Below, one piece after another: positions 35,772-48,700 of a stretch of 64,000 nt of DNA. The position numbers were made by a program, and so were the translations under genes. Location: NCBI RefSeq assembly GCF_037975245.1, contig NC_092569.1, forward strand, positions 33,255,668 through 33,319,667. Reading direction: 5' to 3'. The DNA is from Apostichopus japonicus. Its lineage: Eukaryota > Echinodermata > Holothuroidea > Aspidochirotida > Stichopodidae. The notes under the pieces were generated by a model, which worked only from the letters and a program-made list of their open reading frames with translations, ran no database searches and had not been told where the DNA came from. How positions within the stretch are numbered: the stretch's first letter is position 1; every line of letters begins with the position of its first letter.

Positions 35772-36714
35772 ATGTGTTTGAAGTTAAGTAGGTACTGTAC
35801 CGTTGATTCCAGTTCAAAACTCTCTTTAAATAACGTCAAACCGAGAACGAAGAAAGGCCATGTTCTGGTATACACATAGGCCTTCCTATAGCATAAAACG
35901 ACTAGATTTTACTTCATTTTAGAATCGCGTATCAAATGGCTGGCACAGGAACTACTCTTATGTCCAACAACTGTGTATCAATCAGTTATTACATATGTTA
36001 CAGGACATGAACAGTATTGTCTGTACAAGCCATGAATATCGGGTGGAAAAACAATATTGTTGTTGTAACCAAATTATTGTTAATTATAATATAATTACTC
36101 TCTTTAATGATAGGCCAGCCTAACTTACTATTCCTGTGATTCGTCTAATATTCGAAAGGTGCTGTTTGATATTGATATGTCATGATTCCAAGCGATTTGT
36201 GTTAAAGTATTTTAAAACGTTGTGGGAGTCCTTTGAATACATGATGTCCCATGTCAGCAGAAATGTTTAAACGGCGAATAAACACAGTTTTTAGTGATTA
36301 TCATTAACTTTCCATATTTGACTTATAATTCCGAAATGGTTCAAAATAACGATAAATTGTCATTTATTGTGTGAGATGTACACAACCATTCTTATCCGTT
36401 CCTTGTGCTTGTATTGCGAGTTCTTCCATTCTAACTAAGAATTCGAGATAAAAGAGCTTCTAAATAAATAAAGCACATGTTTATCCTGCAATAATAATGA
36501 CACATAATATAACAGATGTCGATATGGGACACACTAGATTGAAAACATAGATTATGTGACCAGCTGTTAAAGTACATGGTTTTAATGGACATCCGTACGT
36601 ATGCAGGTCTTTCCTTGGGTAACGATTTCACGTTCGTTACTTCTTTGACTGTCTCAGAAGGTCAGCAAGTCTCTCCTTTATTTCGTGCAAATTTGTCTTT
36701 TTCATTTTGGATAG

Positions 36715-36786
36715 ATGGCAGAACTTCGAAGAAAATATATTTTCGTCTTTGCTGTGTTGCTGCTTTTAATCTTAAATGGTTTTCGG
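36715..36786 (+). CDS. Copy 2 exon 1: signal peptide
   Basis: ATG follows 'ggatag' and encodes MAELRRKY, then a hydrophobic core FVFAVLLLLIL and NGFR, ending in phase 0 at gtaagt. About 200 bp around it is strongly conserved at 56,235-56,450, unlike most flanking sequence. That supports it as the real first coding exon 8.2 kb from the next. Confidence 0.75.
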
Positions 36787-39700
36787 GTAAGTCTCTAAAA
36801 CATTAATTAAATCAAATTAATTTATTCAAAGTAAAAATTTACTTGTATAGTTTCTTTCACTAATTGACAATGTTTCAATATTTCATTCACTTTAGCTTTA
36901 AAAAAGACCTGTACCTTTTTCTACATATAAAATGAAACAACTGTCTACATGCGCTGACTTGTTACAACGAGTATTTGTAGAGAATATTACGATTGGTGAG
37001 CTATCGGCTCTATTCAACTGTAACTTTTTTGAAAATTAGATTTTTTTTACAAATGTTGTGCGTTATCGTGCATTTTGTATCTTTATTACTTTATTGCATT
37101 TAATATCTTGTCATTATATATTCTTTTTTAAATAGCCCCCCTATTCGTACGGTCCATTCTGTTCCATTTTGTTGATACCCAAATAGGAATTACATCATTG
37201 AGTTTTTGAGAAAAAAACAAACACGTAAAAAGAAAATCTGCAACAGACTTTTTACTCAGCAGAACATCTACCTTGTACATGTCATTAGCAGAGGCTAAAC
37301 TATTTACAATCAACACGAATCTGTTCGGAGGAAAACTTTGAAACACTTGGAAGAATACAAAATACATAAACATATTGAAATGTCTAAATATTATAGCTTA
37401 AATATATCCAAAATTCACACAATTCTGTTTCAAATAAAAACATGTTTCGCGTCCATCTTGAGTGCAAAGCCATAACGTTTTTGTAACGACAGCATATGAG
37501 TTTCGAACCCTACATAAGATTAAGTATCTATTAACTTATTCTAATGAAAATTTACTTGTGAATTAATCATTTTTTTTATCAAAGTAAATATAGCATGACG
37601 TTTAAAAGACGAATGCATAAAAACAACTTACAATTTCTTCATGATGACAATTTGTTCCGTCAAATCATAAAAGTATTCATTTTGTTCGAATACAGACTTT
37701 ATCTCTCCGATAAAATGAATAAAGTTGAGCTTTTGATTTTTCAAAACAACAAATATGCATTACGGAAATGATAATTGAACTTTTGAATACGTTTAATATC
37801 CAAATTGCTATATTTAAAGCGTTATACTGATATGATCAATCTGTTTGATGTAATGTTCGAAAGAAGCATAATTCCTAATACAAAGACGTTTAATTTGTCA
37901 ACATGTTGATGGTTTTTTCGTGTACATAAAAATGGCAGCTTTACGCTATAGAGCTGATTTTGTTTTTCTTTTTCAAAACGAACTATGAAAACCTCAGTAC
38001 TGTAACAGTTTATGTGTGCAATACAATCAGTTATAAACTACAAAAACAGTTCATAGATCAATTCAACATTAAAGCATTCCGAGCACTTTAAATTTTCGTT
38101 CACAAAAGTGTTAATATGTTAAGTAATACAATATATACCTGACACCAACTTGCACATTTGCTTGCTGGACAGGTTTATGTAAAACATAACACAATAAACG
38201 CATTCATGTAACACACTATTCAATACAGGCACGTAGGCCTACGTAAGAATATATATTGATCAGTTCATCATGCAAATACACAATAGGAAACAGAATGTAT
38301 CTTAAAATGATCAACGATTATTTGCCAAACTTCCCCAAAACACATTATATTTGATAAAGGTAATTTGGCAACCGATATTTGAAAGCCAAATAACACCATT
38401 TTATACTAGGATAATACTGAAAAATCGTTTCTAGTAGTTTTATGAAAAAAAAGTTTATCTTAATAAATCTGTATTTTGTCATGAAACTTTATTTTTCATG
38501 ACCAAACAATGTCAATTTTAATATTCCTTCTTATAATGTATTAACCCCTAAATTTCAATCGTTCATTTTTAACGCATGTCAATGTAATAATCATCAACTA
38601 AATATAAATATTCAAATAGTCATCTTATTTGTTATAAGTTTGCACGAAACGCTGCTTTAAAAATGAAAATAATAGTAAAGTACGACAATTAAAGACTAAA
38701 TGTAATGAAAAGTGATAGGAAATAAAGAATAAAGTATAATAAAAAAATCAATGTGAAACGTTATCAGTTCTGAAATTTGCCCTGTAGCATCAGAAAGATC
38801 GTCTATTAACCCACAATAATAAAAAGATTCTAGCTAAGATTTTTTTTTAAAGTTGTGCCAAACTAATGTCAAGAAAAAGGAGAACAGTAAACAGACTTGT
38901 TTTTTAACACTACTCTATCATCCCAGTCAAAACAATAATTAAATGTATATGTCTTCTTGCTGAATGTTTCCGTTGTAAAGTTCCGGATTCTGTTTTTCGA
39001 AAGAACAAAACTGTAGAAATGTTATAATTTATGATCTAGAGCTTTCTTGCCCCGTTGTCGACAAGACAGGCTTGAAGCCATCATTTCCTCGTTCTTCCTT
39101 GCAAAGTCTGTAATTATAAATATTGAGAATGTTACCGTGCAGCACGTGATCACGTGGACGAGAACGGCTATTATTTAAAATCGTGTTGTTTTTAGTGAGT
39201 CTAGACGAGGTTTTTATTGCCAAGAATTTCCAAAATGGATATAATTTTACAGAAACTCTGTAAATTGTTTTACAAGAAGCCTAAACGTTCTTGTAACAAG
39301 AGCATATGGGTTTCAAAACCCTACATATGATTACGTATCCATTAACCTATTCTAAGGAAAATAACTTTATGATTAACTTGTGAACTAATAATTTGTTTAT
39401 CAAAGAAAATATCGCATGAAATTAAAAATGCGAATGTATAAAACAAGTAACAAATTAAAAAAAAAACGACTTGAGAAAGTATTCCTTCACGATGACAATT
39501 TGTTCTGTCAATTCATAAAATAATTCATATTTTCCGATTACAACATCTCTCCGTCAAAATGACTGCCCAACTAGTATGATTAACTAAATAAAGTTCAGCT
39601 TTTGATTTTTTAAAAGAACAAATATGCATACGGAAATGATAAATAAACTTTTGAATAAGTTTAAGATCCAAATTGCTATATTTACAACTTTATACTGATA

Positions 39701-42700
39701 TGATCAATCTGTTGGATTAATATTCGAAAGAAGTATAATTCCTAATACAAAGACGTTTAATATGTAAACATACATTTATGGTGGGTTTTTCGTGTACATA
39801 AAAATGGCAGCTTGACGAAGTATAGCTTAATTTTTTTCAAACTAGCTAATAAAACCCCAGTATTGCAACAGTTTATATGTACAATATTTAACAATCAAAT
39901 TTAAACTACAAAAACAATAATAGAAGAATTCAGCATTAGAGCATTCCTAGCACTTTCAAATTCTCATTCACAAAAGTGTTAATATGTTAAGTATTACAAT
40001 ATATACTTGACAACAACTTAGAAATTTGCTCGCTGGCAGGTATCTGTAAACCATAACACAATAAACGCATTAATGTAGCACACTATTCAATACAGTCACG
40101 TAGGCATACGTACAAATACATATTGATCAGTTCATCATGCTATACACAAGAGGAAACAGAATGTATCTTAAAATGATCAACAATTATATGCCAAACATCA
40201 CCAAAACACCTTATATTTGATACAGGTAATTTAGCAACCGATATTTGAAAGCCATATAACACCGTTCTATACTAGCTCAATACTGAAACATCGCCTCCAA
40301 CGGCTTTATGTTTATGTTAATAATTCTATATTTAGTCTTTAGATGTTCATGACCAAGCATTATCAATCTTAATATTCCTTTAAAAATGTATCAACCACTT
40401 AATTTCAATCGTTCCTCTTACTATTTTGCAGGTTAAGGTAACACTGTTTGTTTTACAATGTCTTGTTTTCCCTCTGGCGGTCACAGCATTGTATTACACA
40501 ACCATTTGTTAATAATGTGTTCGATTCGGCCATGTGCGTTTATCATAGGGTTGATTTTGAGGCATGTCAATGTAATAACCATCAACTAAATTTAGATCTT
40601 CTAATAATCAACATATTTGTAAAAATTTTGCACGAAACGCCACTTTAAAATAAAATAAAAGTACGAAAATTATAACCAACATGTTATTGAAACGGATAAG
40701 AAACTTAGAATAAAGTATAATAAAACAAGTCAATGTGAAACGTTGTCAGTTCTGAAATTTGCCCTGTAGCATCAGAAAGATCGTCTATTAACCCACAATA
40801 AAAGAAATATTCTAGCTAAGATTTTTTTTTTAAGTTGTGCCAAACTAATGGCAAGAAAAAGGGAGAATAGTAAAACGAACTTGTTTATTAACATTACTCA
40901 ATCATCCCAGATAAAACAATAAATAAATGCACATATCTTCTCGCTGTTCGCTTCCGTTGTAAAGTTCCTGATTCTGTTTTTCCAAAAGAACAAAACTGTA
41001 AAAAAATGTTATGATTTAGAGCTTTCTTGTCACGAAGTCGACAATACAGGCTTGTATCCATCATTTCATCCTTTCTTCCTTTCAAAGTCTATAATTTAAA
41101 AATATTGAAAATTTTACCATACAACACGTGATCACGTAGACAAGAACGGCTATTTTTCAAAACCGTGTTGTTTTGAGGAAATCTAGATGATGTTGATTGT
41201 CAAGAATTTTCAAAATGGATATAACTTTACAGAAACTCTATAAATTGTTTTACGATAAGTCAAATTTGAAATTTGATGTGTCTGTTGAACAGTTACCGAT
41301 TATTTCTTTTAAAGTTAACAGATATCGTTTACTTAGGCACTTATATATTTTATCATAACTACCTTGACAAAAATATCTTTTGGGAGAAGAATTTTTGCAC
41401 GACTCGTATATCATTAGCTTCTTTCTCCCAACATACTTAATAAACGAATTATCGGATAATCTCAGCACATGTAAACCATGTAAGAGTTGTCCTGAACCAA
41501 TGCACAAATAAAATAATGACTAATATGTTATATTCAATAGGATAAATGTGATGTCTTACTTAATTAGACGGATCGGGCATTTTATGCAATATATCTGAAT
41601 TATTTCCTTCAACGTAGTATCTTACTTTCTTTCATACAAAGCTTTGCGCACAGGCGTCAAAATACCACTTCCTTTGATATCAAGAGAAGAAAAGAAAAAT
41701 ATGTGTCGTTATGATATTATGTGTTATCCTTGAATTAGGATACTTCAGAGAATTACGCCAACCAAAGGTTAAAAAAAAATATGCATGCTCGTTTTGGTAT
41801 GAACAAGTATGTGTTTTATGGGAGCTATTTGAGGGTTCACGTGGATGTTCTGGGCGTTCAAAAATGGTTTCTGTCTTGAATAGATACAGTAAACGTCATG
41901 TTGCCGAAAGAGTATCTGCTTTTGCTGATGTGCACAAAGGGTAATTAAAACAGTTTTCGTTATGAATACGCTAACTTGTATTTTGCTATACATGACGTTA
42001 TTTTGAATGAGCGTGAACCATAATTTTTAGCATTTCTTGTAAGAAGTTCGCAATCGTTCCATCACATGTGTTGTAAAGATTTTCATCCTTTTTATTAGTT
42101 TTAGGTAATTAACTTTAGATTACTTGAAAAACAATAATCATGAAGGAAATACAGTTTCCATCAAGTGTCACGCTTTGCCCAAATATTTTCTACTGCGATC
42201 TTAAACTTGTTGTTTTTTTATTTATAAAAATATATTTTATGACTTTAACCATGTTTTCGTAGGTTGCATATAACTCTGCATAATGTATGCACATTGAAAG
42301 CCTCAATTATTGTATACGTTCTGAGTACAATATTTCTAAAAAGATCGACATATTTTTTATGATAAAGCAAAAAGTTGTAACAACAAATGTCTTACTCACA
42401 TATTATACAGTTTTTAGGCGAACGAATGTTGACAATTAGCGTCAGTAGCTGGGGCGTTAAACGTGAACGTGTTTTGTGATGTTGAAGACAAAAAAGATCA
42501 ATTGTGTTGTGATGCTTGCCCAAGTCAATCAAATGGCTTTTACGTATCGAAACAAACGATATTCTTCTTCACAACGGATGAATTTTTATGCATTTTTGTT
42601 GCTCTTTTTTTTTTACATATTTTCAAAACTTGGCTATTTTCTTTAATGTTTTTTTTTTTAAGCTTTTGAGGGTAAATTGCACGTTGTCCCAGTGTATAAG

Positions 42701-45700
42701 TACCTCATTAGCGTAATATATCCAATTTCCCACTATAGATAGTTGCACTTAGCTAAATATACGAACACCACTAGGAGATCAAAGTTTACGGATCATGAAT
42801 TTTCTTCATTTTTTTCAAGAAGGACAGAATTAAATGTCTCATTGTGAAAATAGAATACAATTTGATGAATATTGTAACTAGAATACGTTTGCACATAGTT
42901 CGAAATTTCTGCTATAAGTTCATTTTTTTAATTTAATTTTCCAAACAGAAAATGTTAAATTATTGAATTGCATCGTTTCTGCATAAAAGAGACCTTTTCA
43001 TTTGTGGTAATATGTTACGGAAGCGTACGAAGGACACGAACACATTGCGAAACGTCACAAATCTTAAAGTCACCGTTTTTAAGAGATTGAGAAAATGTAA
43101 AAATACCGCTTTTGGTCAATAATATGCAACTTGGGAGCGTGCCAAACAACTTTGGCTGTCATCAAGTTTTCTTTTATATTGATAAAAGCCTAATTATATC
43201 AGCCAATTTTTATTTTTATAACTAAAACACACCTGCAATAAACAGCATTCATTACTGCCAAACAAAAATATTATGCGGGGAAATGTACAGTCGGATACAT
43301 GTTTTTTTTTTTTTTAAGGACGTGGGTAAGGTCTCAATTTGTTTTTTATTCCATGGATATCGCTGATGTTTGTACTCTTAATTTTCTTTCAATAATATAC
43401 TGTAAGTTTTCTTTTCGCTTTCTCAGATATTATAACATTCACATTTCGATTAGCATAATGCACAGGGAATTATTACTTTCATCTGTTTATCGTTGTTATG
43501 ATCGTTCAATTAAGATAGCGTATGGTGACCTATGATTGTTTTGTGTATAGTAATGAGAATAAGACGTATTAGAAGACATGCAAACAGACATATAATCATA
43601 TTTTCAAAAAAATAAAGTTATTCAATAAACCTACTTTTAATATTAGCTATGCTGATAAGCAGTTAAATCAATGTTATATAAATATTAAGATTGCAAAACA
43701 TGATATTACTGCTTAGAATTTGGCATGTGAATGTTTTTCCCGTTCTTATCACCTTTTTCTATAATAATTTACAAGTTGAAAATTGTTCATTTATCTGAAT
43801 CAAAAGCGAAATCAGATTTAATTTAATGAGCTATACAATTCTGTTCTGTATATTTAAACTTAAAATGATAGGATATGTTAAAGTGAAGGTGTAATAGATT
43901 GGAATATGTCCTGTATTTTGTTATACATTGACCTTCGTACAACATTCTTAACTCGATATTGTTTCTTTAGAATGTACTTTACTTAATCGTACATTCCCTT
44001 CAATTTGTTGTTACCTCAGATATCTTCAAGCACAAGAGTCAACGATTCAAGTAAGTTTAGTTCTGTAGGGGTAACGATTAATTTAACTACCGAGAACTAA
44101 CCAAATAAGAGAAATTTGTTATCTAAATAATAGTTCGGAAAAAGTTTAATTTAGAAAAAAAAACCTAGTTGTACTTTATATGTTTTACTTTCTCCTATTT
44201 CAATTTGTAAGATAAATAATGACTTACAATTCTCAATAATTTCCTTGTACTGTAGATTGAAGTAGTTTTAGCGCTGATTGAGATAAATTGTAGATACTCA
44301 GCGATAATAACACTGAAAGAAATACAAGTCGTTAGTCAATATCTATTTCAAGCAATAAAGATAGTTCCGATTATATGTATTTATACTTGTTAGTCATTTG
44401 TGCAAAGTAAGTTGGCCTGACGTTTCGATCCTAGCAGGACCTTCAGAGGCTAAATGGCAAGTAACAATAACAGAAGGGACAAAACACGCACTTGTTTAGA
44501 CTTTGTGTACTGTAAGCTCGTTCAATAATTTGGCACTTTCACATCTCACGTCAGTGCTGATGAACGTTAGATTGTTGTAAAACAGGTAAAAATAGGGCCA
44601 AATCATACCCTCATGTCGAGGAAAGCTATTACTAATCATGTTTGCTTCTGTGACCATGTCGCCACAGATTCACGGTAGATATTTGCGTTACATTGTCATT
44701 TCAAATAAAATATACTTGCTTATATTAGCCTCCATGAATATTAGCATAAAACGATTGAATACATTTTCTGATGGTTCATAGTAATTACCACGTCATGTTT
44801 ACTGTGTAGTTCAAACAAATCTATTGCAATGTAGCCATATATTATATTTCTCTTGAAACAATTCTTTACATATGGAACCGTATCTGCAACAGTTTTACGA
44901 TTTGTTCTCATCTTCTTCTTTACATTATCTTGGTGCTAGACTTGCAGTATTTTCTATTCCAAACTCCGGAGTATCCAAGGGATTGTCATGAAGTACTTAA
45001 CCAATGCTCTTCTACCAAAGCCAAATCCGGTGTGTACCTGATTAAACCTGACCAGTATCCGGAACCATTTCAGACATATTGTGATCACAACACTACATCT
45101 GGAGGTTGGACAGTAAGTAATATATTTCAAGACGTGAACACTTACAATCACAGACGTTACTCTCCAAGACACACTTTGTAGGAGACATTAGAATTTTCAG
45201 TCCATTTTAGTTGTTCAGTGTGTCGGATGATATACCTTGTACGATGTATGAATATTTGAAGCCTAATATCGGAAACAAAACTACCCAGAGTAATTACATT
45301 GAATTTTAATACGATTATAAAACTTATTTTTTCTCTGCACACCTAGGCTAGTGATCTAGATATGCATTAGGATAAGATATAACGCAACATCACAAATGGA
45401 TTCTGTCCTTTTCGTATTTATTCAGGTGAGCCGCAAATTTTGGCTATAAGATCATAAGATAATGAACTGTATCCGTTAGTTGTCTACATATTTCTTTTAA
45501 TTCTTCAGGTCATACAACGACGTGTTGATGGATCCATCGGTTTTAATCGAACCTGGGACGAATACAAAAACGGAATTGGTTTCTTAGGCAGTGAATTTCT
45601 AATTGGTAATGAAAAGTTAGCTCACTTGATAAACCAAAAGAGGTACAAGCTGCACATCGAGCTAGAGAATTATGCAGGCCAGTCATATTCATTGACATAC

Positions 45701-48700
45701 GACAACTTTCGCATTGCCGATGAATGGGGGAATTATTCTATAACAAGTCTTGGCGGTGTCGAAGGAATAACAGGTAAGACTTTTTTTAAATTATTTTCTC
45801 CATATGTTTGTAGTCAAAACGGAAATTAAAAAATGCTTACAGAAAAAAATCATATATAACTATATTGATTGTTTCCCATAGTCGAATACTTGAAAATGTA
45901 ATATTATTTTATATGTTTGACATAAATGAGAATACGTTGAATGAGCATTAACAATAAAAAATCCGGCTTACATTTGATCTTATGTAAACAATCAGCAAAT
46001 CTTCCGATCGGCCAGAGCACCACGGTGGTAACACGATTCTCTCATAAAAGCGAGTAAGCACTTCAAGCTAGGATAAACTTGTAGTGGTTTCAATTTTCCC
46101 AGATTTACCCATTACCTGGTGCTCATCCAACAAGGATAATTATGACAATACATGTGAAAGAACTTGTGAGAATCCGAATGATTGTGTCATACCGGATCCA
46201 GCGGCTCCAGAAAGATGTCTTTGTCCAGAAAACCACATGGTTCTTGGAGACAGCTGCATACCTCAAGAGCAATGTGCCTGTTACGTCCAAGGGGAAGGCG
46301 TCGTATTAGCAGTAAGTTTATTTGATGCCGTTTACAAGTCTTAATTTATAACATGAAAAGTGCACTATAACATAAAATCTTGGATTTCAATTGATTGACC
46401 TTACTCTTTATTATATCTGTTATTAATTTTCATGATTATTGTTGATATTGATATTCAGCTCTCTTATTCGTTTTACATGTTCTTGCAAAAGTCTTCCTAT
46501 TGAGACCTAGCAAAATAAGGCATCCAAAGCAACTACACCCTGAATAATGAACTTTACCTCACATATTTAAAATGCTCACGACCATTCAATAGTAGAAATT
46601 CAGTTTTACTCAAACAGCGTACCAAGCGTTGTACCAAATAAACATTGATTTTACTTTCACTGGAATATGTCGTTTAACATTTATCATTTCCAGAAGAGTG
46701 AAACTTACATCAATTCTGACTGTTAAACTTGTCGATTATCGCAATACATTTACAGATAACCGTGTGGCGTGTGCATCGCGGTTAAGCAGGGGCCATGGAC
46801 CCGCTTCTGTCGCCGTTGCAGGCAACCTGTCAATCAAGAGATGTATTTCATTTAGAAGGGAATCATAATATCACTTCTACGGGTGTGAATTCCCTTATCA
46901 ACCTTAAAAAATATTATAGGATACTTCTTACCTAAATAGTGCGTTTGAAACGTATTGTAACTTGAGTTTTTAGTTGCAAAAAACCTTCAAGGAATGCAAT
47001 ATTTGACAGCTACTTTAAACAAAAAAATTATGGCAAATTCCTAGACCCCAAACGTCAGAGTTGGCTGCAAAGATCGCATTAAACTTTCTAAAAAGTTGAT
47101 ACCCTTTGCCAGAAAAAGACATTGGAATTGGCCAGCAATTCTTTCAATGCTGTACATATCACTGTGACAACCGCAAATCCATAATTTATTTATTTTTTCC
47201 CCGCTGAATATCTTAAATTAGGAAGGCGAGTTTTACATCAATTCAAGATGTACACAGAGATCAACTTGTAGGAACAACCAGAGTATAGAAGAGAGTTACC
47301 AGTGTAGTGATCACGCAACATGTGATGAGAGGAACGGTGTCCGTAAATGTTACTGTAATGATGGCTACGAAGGGGACGGAGTGAGGTGCACCCACAACTG
47401 CTTCGTTGCTGCCAAAGGAAGTGTAGTAAGGGTAAGGTAGTTTGCATGCTTTGCCTGTAATTTATTTAGACCTAGCGAAAGTACATAGCATGGCAACGCA
47501 ATTATGATACACCCAGAACGATGAACGTTACCTAATATATTTAAAACGCTCATGACCGTATATTAGTGTTAATCCAGTGTGTCATCAAAAGTTGCTAAAA
47601 ATGTAACAAATTAACATATATTTTACTATCTTTGGAATATGTCGTTTTACATTTATCTTTCCAGGAAGGTGAATCATACATTAATTCTGACTGTTCCTTA
47701 CGAATAACTTGCAACAGTAACGTACTCACAAGTGAGAGGTACAGTTGTAGTGCAGACGCAACCTGCGAGGAGCGGAATGATATCCGTAGATGTGACTGTA
47801 TCGAATGGTTTGAAGGTGATGGTCTTACATGTGCCCGCAGTGGACCGAGAGATTGTTCTGATCTTTACACAGCGGGTAGAAGAAATGACGGAATATATAC
47901 CATTTATCCCGCTGGAAGCTCCGGGTTTGAAGTTTTTTGTAAAATGTCTAGTGGGGGATGGACAGTAAGTTTTAGCCATTGACAAGCAATAGCTTTCCAT
48001 GTTAAACTTGTGTTTTCTTATATGACAGGACTTCGTTCACTAACGTTTGAAGTAAATCATTCAATTATTTAATTAAATTGATCCATCTTCCTTTCAGTTT
48101 AAAACAAATCGGATTATTGACCTTCACCAATTAATATCTCTTACTTATTGTAGTACAATGAGACATTTTATACATTACTTACTTGCCATCTATAAACTAA
48201 TTGATTCCCTTTGTAGATTTTGCAACGACGTACAAGTAGCTCCGTCAGCTTTTATCGAAACTGGAATGAGTACAAAAACGGGTTTGGAATTCCAACAGGA
48301 GATCATTGGATTGGCAACGATAAAATATACAAATTGACAAACCAAAAAACCTACCAACTTCTAATAGAAAAGACAAACAGGGAAGGATCAACATACCACA
48401 GCCGTTATTCATCATTTAGAATCAGTAACGAGAGAGACAAATACCGACTGTCATTGGGTGGCTACAATGGAAATGCTGGTATGTATTGTGCTAAATGTCA
48501 ATCATATACGCAGACTTGAAGTTATTGCGTAATCTTATTCTAACATAACTACCTGTTGTCGTAATCATACTCTAGTATTTGTACGCGTACATATACTCCG
48601 GTGTTGTTATAAATCAAGTGTAGAGACTAATGTAGAACTATATACTATACCTCGTGCTTAGAGTCTCGTACTCAATGTTCATTGTATATTTGCTTCACAC

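Larger units (their letters stand above)
36787..44947 (+). other. Intron 1 of copy 2
   Basis: This 8.2-kb intron aligns with 1-8,778. It contains the nested duplication (37,443-41,250) and E-box palindromes at 39,143 and 41,125. Open frames such as 41,711-41,944 are interrupted in unit 1, so I see no exon inside. Confidence 0.65.

Noticed and set aside
41711-41944. 77-codon open frame in intron 1 of copy 2
   Set aside because: The matching sequence in unit 1 (about 5,680-5,910) has stops and indels, so the frame is not conserved.
42463-42669. Cys-containing open frame in intron 1 of copy 2, considered as an extra exon
   Set aside because: Unit 1 (about 6,290) has frame-breaking changes and unit 3 does not keep it; no clear splice borders.
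47698-48000. - strand open frames over the TILa/EGF exons (also 63,677-63,988 and 44,954-45,172)
   Set aside because: They are antisense shadows of the real exons and contain none of their own motifs.
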